Of a stretch of DNA of 64,000 nt, positions 24,081 through 37,400 are shown piece after piece. The stretch lies in contig NC_031502.1 of assembly GCF_000237925.1 (NCBI RefSeq), forward strand, positions 27,347,951 to 27,411,950. The letters run 5' to 3'. Both the position numbers and the translations under genes were made by a program. The notes beneath the pieces are model-generated. The model was not told the DNA's origin. It did no database searches and worked only from the letters and a program-made list of their open reading frames with translations. Source of the DNA: Schistosoma mansoni. Lineage: Eukaryota > Platyhelminthes > Trematoda > Strigeidida > Schistosomatidae. How positions within the stretch are numbered: position 1 is the first letter of the stretch; every line of letters starts with the position of its first letter.

Positions 24081-26342
24081 AAGAGAGTTGATAATGCTAT
24101 CTAAAACGACAACAAAAGCCTCACTATATTAAATTATGCAGCTCATAAAACGCATCACTACTTCTGTCCCTAGCATCCTACTAGTCAATAACATATTGAA
24201 CAAACTACTAGCAGTTTCATCTGACTTCTGATTTCAATTTCAAACTGATATTTTCCAAATAAAATTTTAATAAACCTTTTTCTGTCAATATATGCCGATC
24301 TGACAATTTTTTCCAATTTATGAGGAAGTCCATATATACCAAATAGCTACAAAAAAGCATTGTCACACAATCCAGAAGTGTCTTTCACCAAGTCATCAAA
24401 AGTCATAAATTTAAATTTCTACCTATTGAAGCTTTACAAATATATTATTCCTATTGTTGAAGTTTTGTTTTTGTTCCGTTGAACAAAATAAATGATTTCA
24501 TGAACGTTTAGTCAGTATTATGAATTTTTTTAAGATGAGGAAGAGATGGAAGTCTCTAGTAACTGGTCAGTATTCTTTTTTTGCGCTTCCAATCATCACA
24601 GTGATATAAATAAAATAAATACTACTTGACATTATTAAAAGGGGAGTTAAATAGTAGAAATTAATTATAGGTAACATATATTGCTTAATTATATATTAAT
24701 GGGTTTAGAAAGTAATTATTAAAATTAGTTAAGTATACAACTAATTTAACAAGTAATTGCATATATTTTCTTTGCTCAGTGTAGTACAGAAACATATTAA
24801 AGCACTCTCATTAATATCAAAATTAAAATTGATCAGCCTCAGGGCAATATTATTTTATTTCAGCAACCGAAAATCCTCGATTGTTTGGCCTTAAATAACT
24901 TATACTTTTTCATATAAGACTGTTCTTTTATTTGCCTACAATGAACATGCATACCGAGGAACGATCATTTGAATATTTTTACGCAGAAGGTTCGAACAGT
25001 AAGAATTTAAAATTATGAGTACCTGTTTATGTTTACATTTTAATAACTGGACATATTCGCCGGTGTACTGCTTAGAGAGCCGCGCTTGTTATACCTGAAA
25101 CAAGGTTACTACCTAACTGTACAAACTTAGGTAGGTGAAAATTTCGAAATTGTGATCTAGTATTACAAATCTGAATACCGATGAGTCGCTTGTGTAATTG
25201 AATTTTGATGTATTTTGACACTGAACTTTACTAAACTTAAACAGAACACTAGATGCGCAGGTATTTCTGTAATCAACCTTTATCGTAAATGTTTGGTTAC
25301 AATTTCAACTTCCAGTTTGGAAGTTAACATAAATCCATCACATTATGTTTTGTAACAAGACAATCCACTTAAATGAAATCGATGTAAATAATGTTGATTT
25401 CAGATTGTTCAGTAAAGTTACAGATTGAAAATAACACAATGAGAACTGGCACCAACTATACTATATAGAAACAATACCTGGTGTTTTTTGTTCTTATCAG
25501 GAACATGTTGGGAAAGATCTTATAAGCAATAAACTAATTTATTGAAAATGTAGGCCTTCAGATTATGAACTGTTTTCTATTGATTGCTGTTTATTACTGC
25601 TTTTTATATGCCTTAACAGCATATCTCTTCATTGTATTTTATACTTATAGGTGAGTCAGATCTCACTTTATACGCATAAGTCTGTTTTATAGCTTTCCAA
25701 TCTTAAATTTTTCGTCTTTCACCAGAGTCTGCATCTAGTTTTTGGTGACTAAAAATTATGCAAGCACACAAAAATCTGAAATGACTTTTTCTTTACATCA
25801 ACATTTAAAATAAGTAACATATACGCAGTTCGCGCACAAACATGAGGCGAACAGGATAACATATCCAACCAGTTTACCATTATTTTCTGTGATGCAGTAA
25901 ATAAATAATAAGGGGGAACAAGTGTAAATATATAGAGTCAAAAACCAGTTAAGAATTTTGTATTAGTATATACACCTTTTCTCCAACAATACCAGTGTTA
26001 GCTTATTATTTATTTCATCTTCAATCACATGTCCCAGTTATCCATAAAATCGGAATGGCTGAAATGGAGTTTTCCAATGACAGTTACTTGGTTTCTCAGG
26101 CACATGGTGTTCTCAGCTTCGTATATTTAACCTAATTGCATAGTAGCAACTTGTCAAATTGATGTTGGTCACGGATTGAAGCCTGTCCCATGTTATACAA
26201 CTGTGTAGATAATGCTTTTCTCATTTATCCAAAGATTTTGTTGATGGTTAGTACACAAGGCTGCTTAACCAAAAATATTTATTCTAAATAACGTATTATT
26301 ATTAGAAATCATTTTATGTTACACGCATGATACATATACGAT
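24081..26342. other. Gene-poor AT-rich region
   Basis: No supportable gene, RNA or transposon was seen. Confidence 0.4.
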
Positions 26343-26582
26343 TCAGATGAAGCATTCACTAAGCTTTCTGCAAAACAGAGTGGCTGTTAATTGTTGGGAA
26401 GTAATTTGTTGTACTCTTTGTATAAAGCTTTTAGCCTGAATCTCTTTAATTGAAGCTGCGTCGAAAAACTTTTTGACTGACGTTCTGTACGTTCGCATCA
26501 AGTTGTGATAGAGTACTTTTTCAACGAAACTCATTTTAGTTTTAGTCTTATACATTGCTGAATATTGTATTATGTCAGACAA
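26343..26582 (-). CDS. Low-confidence open frame, possible exon
   Basis: This minus-strand frame of about 79 codons has a plausible composition (basic and helical, for example MSFVEKVLYHNLMRTYR and VKKFFDAASIKEIQ). Near its end, a pyrimidine-rich CTCTGTTTTGCAG looks like an acceptor, which suggests that the frame may mix exon and intron. No family is recognised, and no partner exon was found. It may equally be a non-coding frame. Confidence 0.22.
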   Translation of the reverse strand: MSDIIQYSAMYKTKTKMSFVEKVLYHNLMRTYRTSVKKFFDAASIKEIQAKSFIQRVQQITSQQLTATLFCRKLSECFI

Positions 26583-26944
26583 ATTGGTTGTATAACTATT
26601 CTAAATTTCTTCTCATCGTAGAGTGAGGTGAACTTACATCAGCAATTCGGATACTGGATATTGTTCCTAGTGTTAATATAACTCATGTGGACTTCTTATT
26701 TAGAAATTGTTAAATGATATATTGTTAAAACATCAACAGATCATGGAGAAATAATTTGCGGCTGAAAAATAATTTTTCGCACCGGGTAGATGTTAGCCTG
26801 ATAATGACCCGTAAATTCTAATCCACGAGTTGTTGACGACTGAAAAGCATGCTTGATTTCAATGAATTAAACAGCAAATCTAACAGCTGAATCAGGTATT
26901 TTTAGGTTATTTCTGTAACCACCTATTCAGTACAAAATAATCTA

Positions 26945-28765
26945 CTACCTCCACCTGGGAACCCTCTGGAATTACTACTGGTCCCAAGCCCGAATAAAAG
27001 AGGAGGGTTGGGAATGGAGTTAGCGACCCTATCCTGTAGAAAATTAACTCGCTAAAAAACGCTAACCAGAAAAAGTAATTCAAACTACTTACACTCTGCC
27101 CTGGGAGTTAGAAGGTCTTCATTTAGGAGAGTTATGACGCCTCATGATGAAAGCTGAGTTTTTTCGGAAGTCATGAGGCTGATGCCCTTTCTGACAACCA
27201 GAGCAACCATTAATTTAGGTACATAGAATGTCCGCAGAATGTGGAAGACTGGGAGAGTCATCCAAGTTGCTGCAGAAATGAAAAGATACAACCTGGAGAT
27301 GGTTGGAGTCAGTGAAACACATTGGACGCAGGCTGGGCAATAAAGATTAGCTTCAGGAGAGCTACTGACATACACCCGCCATGAAGAAGAAAATACTCCA
27401 CATACACGAGGTGTTTAACTGATGCTATCCAAACAAACACAAAAAGTATTCATAGGATGGGAATCCCGTGAACTCAGGATCATCAAAGTGTGCTCCAAAA
27501 CAAAGAAGGAAGGCACTTAAATGAATGTCATTCAATGCTATGAGCCTACCAACGACTACAATGAAGACGTTAAAGATCAATTCTACCATAGGCTGCAGTC
27601 AAAAGTTGATAAATGCCCAAGAAAGGACTTGATCATTCTGATGAGAGACCTCAATGCCAAGGTTGTAATGGTAAACACCGATACGAAGACATCATCGAAC
27701 GAAACCGACTGACTGGGAGAAAGGAACGAAAATGTTTGGAGATTTGCAAACCTTTGTTCATTCAATAAAATAGTCATAGGTGACACCATATTTCCACATA
27801 AACGCATTCACAAAACCACATGGACTTCAACTGATCACACTACGCGAAACCGAATTGACCATATCTGCATCAACAAAAAGTTCAGAAGGGCGATGGAGGA
27901 TGTGAGAACCAAGAGAGGAGCTGATATAACATCAGATCATCACTTGCTGGTCGCCAAGACGAAATTGAAACTCAAGAAGCACTAGACAACGGGGCGGACA
28001 TAACAAAAGTTTAGTATGGCTTTTCTTCGGGATACTGAAAAACTCAAGAAATTCAAGACAACCCTCAACAATAAGTTCCAGGCCTTTCATGATCTACTCA
28101 TTGGAGAAAGAACTACTATGGAATACAACTGGTAAGGGACCAAGGGCGCAACCACTTTAACATGTCATGAGGTTCTGGGCCACACGAAGCACCATCACAA
28201 GGAATGGATCACTGTTGATACGCCGGATAAGATTCAAGAAAGGAGGAAAAAGAAGGCAGCAATCAATATCAGCCGAACAAAAACAGAAAGTCAGGGCACA
28301 AGCTGAATACACAGAAGTAAACAAGCAAGAGAAGGAAACATGAGACAATTGTGTGATACAACAAAGAAGCTCGCTGGAAATTATCGTAACTCAGAACGAC
28401 CAGTGTAAAGCAAGGAAGGCAAGGTAATCACCAACATTGAAGAACAACGAAATAGGTGAGTAGAATCCTTTAAAGAACTCTTGAATCGAGCAGACCCACC
28501 GAACCGACCTAACATTGAAGCAGCACCCACGGACCTTCCAATCGATGTTGGCCCGCCAACCACTGAAGAAATCAACATGGACATCAGACAAATCAAGAGC
28601 GGCATAGCAGCGGGACCAGATGACATTCCAGCAAAGGTACTGAAAGCAGATGTAGCAGCAACTGCAAAGATACTCTACATTCTTTTCAGTAAGATTTGGG
28701 ATGAAGAACGAGTTCCAACAGACTGGGAAAAAGGACTTCTGATCAAAGTACCAAAGTTTGTTAGG
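26945..28765 (+). mobile_element. SR2-like RTE-type LINE: 5' UTR, endonuclease and start of RT
   Basis: This fragment begins with a GC-richer leader (CCACCTGGGAACCCTCTGG near 26950) and runs through an apurinic-type endonuclease. It has NVRRMWKTGR and VGVSETHWTQAGQ near 27230-27340, MNVIQCYEPTND near 27521, DLIILMRDLNAKV near 27630 and a degenerate SDHHLLVAK block near 27935. It then passes the linker into the first RT block, IKSGIAAGPDDIPAKVLKAD near 28591-28650. It stops abruptly in KVPK near 28755, where ordinary AT-rich DNA resumes. Stops and frameshifts show it is dead. The catalytic RT region and 3' end are missing, the opposite of the usual 5' truncation. Part of its RT start overlaps in content with the fragment at 2806-4345, but the two differ enough to be separate subfamilies. 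Confidence 0.8.
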
Positions 28766-31112
28766 TACTGATTTCAACTTGCTGTTTTTAAAATTGGTGT
28801 ACGTTAAATTTCAACCTGTACAAATCCCCAAAATAAATAGATGGTAATCCTGCTTATATCCAATAATTGGTAGCAAACTTCGTTAATTTACTGGAGAGAA
28901 CTAGCTGAAGACAAACATTAAGAACTTATGCTATTCAATACTTCTTGTACACTTTGTATTTAAGCAACAAGCCATCTTACTCTCGGCACCTTCTCCAGCT
29001 GGGAAAAATATTATCTCCCCATCTAAATCGATATTTTTTGCAGCCTATATCTACCTAGGGATTGTACGACAAAAATTAGTCTCTAAGCCTTTCTGCTAAG
29101 TAACTTTTTAGTTATTCTTTAAGAAAACCGAGTGGAGAGATAGAATCTCTGAAACTCTGTCTTCAGATCGTTTATCTGTAAACAACCGGACCATTAGAGT
29201 AAATATTTAACACAAATTTGTTTGGAAAAGCAAATCAGTTGGATTCTTCGCAAAACGTTATTAGGTAGAGAGCGTGTAGCAAGTAACTGTAAATTATGAC
29301 GCCAATGCAGTGTACAACATTGACTCCTGGATGGATGTCTTTAATTTTAACTAATGGTAGGCATTAAATGCTTAATTACAACAAAGCCACGGTTTTATTA
29401 ACTCTGTTACAGACGTTGGTCTTCTGTGGTTAAATAAAACTATCCTTATCACCATTTTGATAATGCACGGAGTTGTATAAGGCCTCTTTTCGTTAAAAAT
29501 ATGTACCTTCGATAATCGTGAAATTGTCAAAATTTAAGCTACAGACGCTACAAAACATTGGTATATTCATCGAATAATTGGGGAGCCTGTTAGCAAACAA
29601 AAGCCAGAAAAACATTTATGTACAAGTTTTATAACTGTTGACCTAATATGCACCAATAATTCCACTCTCGATTGTTCATATTTCATAGAAAACATTAATA
29701 ATAACTTTAAGGCTTGAATCTTGTACGAGTATACATACAGCCATGTATAATTATGAGAACAAAGATATCTTTACTGTAATACATGTTTGTACATAATACT
29801 TTCACATTTTTAGAATAACCCTGAAATTTTTAAGACAAAAATACAAACTTATGACTAACAATTAGAAGTTTCCAACACCAACCTATGAAAGGACTAAATA
29901 TTTTGCTTTTATAATTACCGACAACTTGGTTAACTAATTTCTAAGCGTACTAACTCATAATAAATATTCATCAGTGCACACAATTATACACCAAAATAAT
30001 CAATATATGCGCAGCCGCATGATCCATATGCAGTCACTATCAAAGTCATATTTTCCTAATTACAAACTTCTATGGTAGCAAGTACCTTTAACTTCATGTG
30101 ACAAAAATCATTAATTTATAAGTGATGAGCGATTAATACGTGGAATGTTCATGATTTTTACCGAAAGATGATGAGCCTGAGTTTGACGTTGTACTTTGTT
30201 GGTTCTATGGAAATATCTCTTCATTGTGATCTGCTTTCATCTATACATATGTTGATAGTAGCCTAAATAACTTACAACAGCCAGAATTGTTGTACTCATC
30301 ATACAGTGAAGTGGAGGGCCTATAAGTAAGTTATAACAATACATGCAGCAATAATCTGGAAGACTATACAGATGAATTTAGACTTCCAGTGGTTGCTACA
30401 GTGGGACACTACAGAAGTTTTCTGATATTTTCAATCAACATAGAATCTGGAAATGAGCATCAGGACAAGATTATACACCAAGTCAGAATAGTTAAGTGAA
30501 GTTGATAAGATGAAAAGACAGGGGTTGAAATGTTTATAACACTAATGATAGCAGCAGAGACTAACCATTGGAAAATATGGTCTGAAAAGAAATGAATTGA
30601 AAGTATGGAATGGTACTTGAGCCAAAAATCTAGGGAAAGATAAAGAACCAATGGATTTGCAGAGGATTTCGTACCACACCACAAACCTCCATATTGGAGA
30701 TATGTATATTCCGAAATTAAGAGTTACCTATGGACGGATTGTGGGGAGAATAATGAAATTTCCAAGGACGATAAGCGTAAGACAATGACAAATCCAGGTA
30801 GTACTAAATGACTACGGTAATAAATTGTCCCCTGAAAATACTGACCTTTAAAACTCAGCATATCAAAATGTTACTTTCCGTTTAAGTGAACATCCGACAA
30901 TTAGAATACCAAAAAGGGACCCTTACATCCAATTCCATAGTTTTATTGCACAGTCTTACATGACAACTGTCCGTCATTCTTATCGGAAATATCTCCTCTT
31001 GACAGAATACAGTACTGATCGGTAAATTATATTTGTAGAGGACGATTAAATGAACATAGTATGTTTAAAAACTTCTGTTGCAAGTAAGTATCGAGCGGAG
31101 CTAGCCTCTAGG
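28766..31112. other. Gene-poor AT-rich region
   Basis: I recognise no gene or RNA. A somewhat less AT-rich stretch near 30440-30780 may be an old repeat, but I cannot name it. Confidence 0.4.
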
Positions 31113-32240
31113 CTAGGTTGCCCGATCTCACCATTCCTCTTCAACTTTGCCATCGACGACATCCTGGAAACAGCTCTCATGGATGTAAGTAATGGCGGTG
31201 TGGATATGTTGCCTGGAGAACGACTTCTCGACCTTGAGTATGCGGATGATATTGTCTTACTGTGCGATAATGCCCAAGGCATGCAATCAGCACTTAATCA
31301 GTTGGCAATCAGTGTCCGCAGGTACGGCATGTGCTTTGCACCCTCCAAGTGCAAAGTACTCCTACAAGACTGGCAGGATTCTAATCCTGTACTCACCCTG
31401 GATGGTGAGGAGATCGAAGTAGTTGAGAAGTTCGTGTATCTAGGTAGCTATATAAGTGCTGGTGGTGGCGTGAGTGATGAGATTGATGCACGTATAATGA
31501 AAGCCAGAGCGGCTTATGCCAATCTGGGCCATCTTTGGCGCCTTCATGATGTTAGTCTGGCTGTAAAAGGTCGGATCTACAACGCGTCGGTGAGAGCAGT
31601 TTTGCTCTATGCTTGTGAAACCTGGCCTCTCCGAGTTGAGGATGTTAGACGTCTCTCTGTGTTCGATCATCGTTGTCTCCGAAGGATTGCTGACATCCAG
31701 TGGCGACACCATGTTAGTAATGCAGAGGTTCGGCATCGTGTGTTCGGGCGCAGAGACGATAATTCAATTGGTGTCACCATCTTGAAACACCGACTTCGGT
31801 GGCTTGGACATGTTTTACGAATGTCGTCCCAGAGACTTCCACGTCGTGCATTATTTTCCGACTCTGGGACTGGTTGGAAAAAGCGGAGAGGAGGTCAGTG
31901 TATGACATGGTGTCGTGGCATGAAAGAGAGCTGCAAAGGGCTAGCTTCCGTTGGTCCTTCACGACTCCCTGGTTGGGGTCCGAGAGATGGTGCAACACAG
32001 TGGCTGGAGACGTTATCAGATATGGCTCAGAATAGAAGCCAGTGGCGATCCTGCTGCAACCTTCTTTTACTTTCTACATAAAGAATGGTTCTAACTTTCC
32101 TAACTGAAAGAGTCTTCTGGTTGTACATTTCAGTCCGCCTTATCTTTTCATCCCTTCTCTTCCTACTTTCATTATTTTGTGTGGCGCATATGTACCTGGT
32201 GCCCTTTTGTACCAATATATATGTGTTTAAATAAATAAAT
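31113..32240 (+). mobile_element. SR3/Perere-3-like LINE, 5'-truncated, long open RT frame
   Basis: An open frame of 343 codons (31050-32081, the first about 20 codons being flanking DNA) encodes the C-terminal half of a LINE reverse transcriptase. It has GCPISPFLFNFAID (block 4), EYADDIVLL with the catalytic YADD intact at 31239-31250, then EKFVYLGSYIS, VRAVLLYACETWPL, DHRCLRRIADIQW and RLRWLGHVLRMS, the usual thumb and C-terminal series of RTE-like elements. The 3' untranslated part ends in TACCAATATATATGTGTTTAAATAAATAAATAAA. The frame is uninterrupted, so insertion was recent, but the endonuclease and the first RT blocks are missing, so the copy cannot be autonomous. The name and clade are from memory. 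Confidence 0.87.
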
Positions 32241-32915
32241 AAAAATTTCTAATAGCTACACTTTATACTGAGACTCTTGACAATAAGATAAGTAGTGTTC
32301 TGAAATAGTTGACGTGAATACCAGTTCACTGTGATCACTAAAAAATTCAGGGCGATGAAAATCACAGCATTAGCCTATAGTGACTTCTGCCTAAAATAGT
32401 GCCATGTTCCTAAAACTCGAAGTTTCAACGTATTTGTTTCTCATTACAGTTCGAAACATTTCAGTGAAGCAAGTTGATCCTTATCATAGTTTTACCTACT
32501 CGTTTTGCTCATTGAATTAAAAGAAACATTTGTTGATCAGAATCCTAACAGTAAACAGTCAATGCGATGTATGATCATACCAGGTGAGAGTAGTAGTTTG
32601 TCATTCACCTTTGGTTGAATGAAAGTGTTAAACAAGTCAGTGACACCAGACTTTTCAACATAGCAGTGGCTAATAATTATTCTGTGGTCTGTTACCGTAC
32701 TATTGGCTTGTCAAACCAAGTCGTGACTTTGGACTAAATAAATTCCAGGACAAATCATGAGGAATGGACTATCTCGACATGTCTGTAAAATAAATCCTCA
32801 TAACTAAATTCTAAGTGACTTTGATATACGATAAGAACGATTACATAGCATTATATTAAATATACCAGTTAGCGATAAACTACTGAACAGATCACAAGAA
32901 TGATGTGGTTGAAGT
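32241..32915. other. Intergenic region 3' of the SH3BGR homologue
   Basis: AT-rich sequence between the SR3-like tail and the last codon of the minus-strand gene. It probably includes that gene's 3' UTR, but I could not fix a polyadenylation signal. Confidence 0.4.
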
Positions 32916-34178
32916 TTACTCGGAGTCCGAAGATGATTCGGACTCACTTGCGCTTGAGTCTTCTGACTCCTTTGAGTTTTCCCTTTTAATCTTCATAGAC
33001 TTTTCTGCAGACTGCTCTGAGTGATTTGATGATGAGTTGCTGTCGGATTTTTCTTCCGGGCTATTGGCTTTGGAAGTAACAGACGTTTTTCGAGAATCTA
33101 ATGGAGAGTGTTTAGGTGAACTGCCATTCGAATCTGTCTTCGACTTCTTGGCCTCAGATTCTCCGGATGATGAGCTTTCAGAATCCTTTCGAGCACTAGA
33201 AACCGAACGTTTTGACGAATCACTATCCGACTCTGTCTTGGATTTTTTGGCTTCGGATTCTCCAGACGAGTCTTCCGAACTTTCGTCAGAGTCTTTAGAA
33301 AGTCTTGCTTCGCCCTCAACATCCTTCGCTGACAAGGGATTTATTTTTTCTTCTTCCTCATTTCCCGAATCTTCATCAGACGTTTTTCTTTGGTGTTCTG
33401 TGGAATCGCCTTCATTTTCATCAACTTTCTCTTCAAAACTTTTATGTAAAGTCTTTTCTTTTTGACCTTTATCCTCTTCTTCTTCAGCAGCTTCACTGTT
33501 TTCTTCCTCCTTAGGAATATCAGGCTTATCTTCATCGACCGAAGACTCCTAGTAAAATCAACATATAATAATTAAACACACTACCTTAGCCTTGTCCTCG
33601 TCCTCCTCCTCACTCTCAGCCTGAAATTTAACGTCACAAATTGAGTCTGAGTAAGTTTTCTACAGGTTTAATTCATGCAGCACATGCAAAATAAGGCTAA
33701 GCAATCATGCGAGATGACCTAAGGCGCAACTGGTACCTCACTGGCGCTGCTACCCATCAATGCCGAGAACGACTTCTGAAGGAAAATCTTGAGAGTTAAT
33801 TGAAGAGCTTACAGGTTTTTCTCCAGGCAATTTTAGAAAAGATTCTAGTTCTTCCATTTCCACGGCCTCGTAAAATTCCTCATAGCCCTGAAAAGATGAA
33901 AGTGAGAGGAATACTAACTCCGAGATATTCTTCATCGAGGAAAATGTGTGGTGGAACCAAAGGTTTCTCTTTTTTCTTTAGCTCCTCAAATAATGAACAC
34001 TTTCTAGACTCATTGGAGACGTCAGAGAGGTCAACTTCTTCAAAGTCAACCTTTTTAGCATTAAGCAGTGACAGAATTAGTGCCTGTTCTTTTTTGACCT
34101 GCATCATTACTCGTTAAAAGTAATCAACCCAACCTTAAGGTTTCCAGAAAGAGTACTGATGTAAACCTTCAGAACCAT
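32916..34178 (-). CDS. SH3BGR: SH3 domain-binding glutamic acid-rich protein homologue (SH3BGR family)
   Basis: Six minus-strand exons join in phase 0: 34178-34134, 34098-33919, 33887-33813, 33775-33737, 33620-33585 and 33548-32916, giving 335 residues. Residues 1-100 match the thioredoxin/glutaredoxin-like fold of SH3BGR proteins: MVLKVYISTLSG at the start, a KKVDFEEVDLSD strand, the proline-containing PLVPPHIF segment where vertebrate members have the PPQIF element, and GYEEFYEAVE near residue 76. The family fold lacks the redox CXXC, and none is seen here. Residues about 101-335 are an acidic Glu/Ser/Lys tail ending SESESSSDSE, longer than in vertebrate SH3BGR. A GESEAKKSKT module occurs twice. 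All introns have GT..AG ends and four of five are 31-37 bases. The start ATG gives the canonical N-terminus. The protein is probably cytoplasmic. Its role is adaptor-like; biochemical function is poorly known in the family. Confidence 0.93.
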
Positions 34179-34439
34179 TGATGTAACGCAAATCTCAAAA
34201 TCTACTGATCTAATGTCCTTTCAATACACTAGTTAAAACCTATCTATTTATATACTTTCCAATCTTTATTTTGTATAATTTTTCTGTATCTGTGGAAGTG
34301 CTCATGAAAGTTACACTAATTACTCAATTTCAATCGTCTTCGTACCACTGCAAATTAGTGTAATTGCCTAAAGTCGTTAACGACTTGTAATTCTACAACA
34401 CTGGTGTTTGAGATTTGTCTTAAAAAATCCATTTCGTCT

Positions 34440-37400
34440 ACCATTTTAGTATGTTTTTAAGATGGTCGGCTCTGATCACAAGTGTGGACAGCCATATTGC
34501 TTATACCGTGTAGAAGGAATGCAATGTGATGATTGTAAGAAGTGGTTCCATAAAATGGGCACTCGCTTTAGTCCCACTGCCTATATAAGGTGCTCAAAGC
34601 CTAATTCTCATTGGCTCTGTATGTCTTGTTGTTCAAGCGAAACAGTACTCATTCAAGAAGCAATTAGCCTTCTGGCATTAGCTAACAAAAAGGTTGACGA
34701 GGGCTATACCGGTAACATGGGTATTGATAATGAAGAATGTGTCAGTGTCGTATGTGCTGTCACGGCACATGCCAGACACCCAACTGTGTAACACGAAATA
34801 GAGCCTTCTACCCCGAAACAATTGATGAGCGATATATCATTAGATATTGGTGGCCAAGTTGCTACAGCAGCGACTGATGATCCGGGTAGTTCTAATCTGC
34901 TTGCTGCGAGTGACAGGAAATGGATGACGCGGAAGCGTAGGAGAGAATGAAAGATAGCCAACGAAAGCGCCCATTTAGTTGAAAAGTCTTTGTTGGGCTT
35001 ACATTCTGTGTCACAGTACTCCGTTAAAGTCCGAAAGTAAGACAATATTTAGCCCTATCATGGATGGGAAAAGTTTGGCCCAACCAAACATTGTTGTGAG
35101 TCATTCGCTTGACTCACACGACACTATTACAAGGGAAGCTAACGGTAAGATACCAGCAGTTAACAGGCAGGATCTGACATCACCGTCGAAAGCCGTGAAC
35201 ACGACTTTTAAAGAAGTTAAACATGTTCCTAGTTTAATTATTTGGAATCTAGAAGAGTCAAAAGACAGTGGCCCTGTTATAAGACACGAACACGTTCTGC
35301 AGTTAGTGGAATCTGTCATCAGAAATGTACTGCCTGAAGAGGTTTCAGGGGTACATAGCACGAAAGTAATAAGACCCGGTAAATGGGTTGGAGGCGAGGT
35401 CCAACAAAGAAGGATCTTGAGGCTAGTACTCGGGGACTCTGAGGAAAGAGACGTAATACTGAATAACGCACACAATACTCGTGATTCAAATATTCGTATT
35501 CGACGAGATTGGCCGCTTGGGGATCCGATCAAGTGAAAGAATGCTTTTACAGAGTTAAGAACTCGAAAGCTAAATGACGAAACGAACCTCACGATTAAGG
35601 ATTTTCGGATAGTCAGGTCTTGGAAGCCAATGCTACCGAGGCCTGTATGGGTAGAACGTACGATTCCCAAGACACCTTAAATGTGTGCTACACGAGTGCC
35701 CGTATTTATTGAAATAAAATGTCCAAGCTGTTTGATGTTTGACGAATTAAATCGCGATATAATTGTTGTCATAGAAACTTGGCTCACTGTAGATATAGAC
35801 GGTTCTCCCATCATTACAGGCTACATCTGTATCGAAAATGATAGAGTTGTAAGTCGCAAGGGGGGAGGCATAATGTTATATGTTAGGGATAACTTTGTCA
35901 TGCAATCGATCATATCGGAGGCTCATGTTAATGGTACATGTGAGATAGAATGTTGTACAATTAGGTCTAGAAACGCGTTAGTGAATATATCGTAGTCCGT
36001 GTTGTCTTGCCGACGACTTTATCACAAGACAGTTCTGTTCTTGGAGTAAGGCAAAATGTTGCCTCATCATTGGAAACTTCAACGCACGCATATCAACTGA
36101 ATAGAGCTCCCAGCTTCAGGTGGGGGCTTCGATAGTGACCTTTTATCAACAATTATCCAGTGTGCACCTGTACAATTAATCGTGGAACCGACACATATTG
36201 GCTTGGAACATGATCCGTCATTGCTAGACCTTGTCCTGACACACCACTGTGAAGATGTCGTTGACATTCAACACCTTCCCCCACTAGTGAATAGTGACCG
36301 CGTTTTACTTTCCTTTAAGTTCCGGACACATAGTATAGAGTTTGCATCCGCTCCACCCCGTCCCAATATCTGGAGAGTTAATATTCTGGCAAAAAGAGAC
36401 TGTTCTATCTCGATTGACTGGTCGGTCGATGCTGATGGATCGATCGAGGACGATTGGAATAGGTTTAAGGCTACGTTCGAATCCGTAACTCAACCGTTTA
36501 TCCCATGGTCAACACGTAAGCTATCACATTGCCCTCCATGGGTTATTAAGGAGACCTGGAAGTTGTTGAAGCATAGGAAACACTTCTGGTACTTATTCTT
36601 GTCAACAGAACAAGCATCATTTCAGTGCAAATATAAAAATATCCGGAATATATGTAAAAAGACCATAGCTGAATCCCGTACCACTTGCGAACGACAGTTG
36701 GCATGTGATAATCGTACTTGTCCGAAGCGATTGTTGTCGTACGTTAAACGGCGAACAAAATGTAGTGATGGTATTCTGGCGTTACTGCTACACGAAAATT
36801 CAGATTTACTAGCTGATTTTACCAGCTGCTTCCAAAGGTTATCGTGCGTTATAGTCACTTCGTCGAGCATTCAAATGCTTTGGAGAGGAGATGTTTTGAA
36901 TTTTATATCCCACGTACGTAAGCCCACACTCAGAGTACTGTATCCAAGCAGCTAGCTCATGTCTGAGAAAGGATACTAACTCACTTGAGCGTGTCCAGCT
37001 TGTGGGGGCGAAATTGGTGAAAGGTCTTTCAAAACTCCCTTACGATCAGCGTTTGAAATGTCTATACCTTTTCCCCTTGTCTTATCGTCGGACGCGAGGT
37101 GACCTTATACTGGCATTTCATATTTTTATTTATGATTTGGGTGTTAATGACCAGCATTGATAACCTCCGAGGTCAAAGCAAGAAGGTTCACAAACCGCGA
37201 TCGAATGAACTAAAGGTGTGATCCCCTTATTCTCATTGAGTGGTCAATGAATGGAACTTTTTACCCGAACAAATGGTATCAGTTCCATCAGTGAACATTT
37301 TCAGGGAGAAGCTGGACCTTCACTGGAAAGCAATCTGTCAAGATTACCACAGGTTCACCAAACTTCTATCCTTATCACTGAAGACTGGATTTAGTAATAA

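Noticed and set aside
33037-33465. Long plus-strand open frame of 142 codons
   Set aside because: It is the antisense of the Ser/Glu-rich last exon of the SH3BGR homologue; repetitive Ser and Glu codons leave the opposite strand free of stops.
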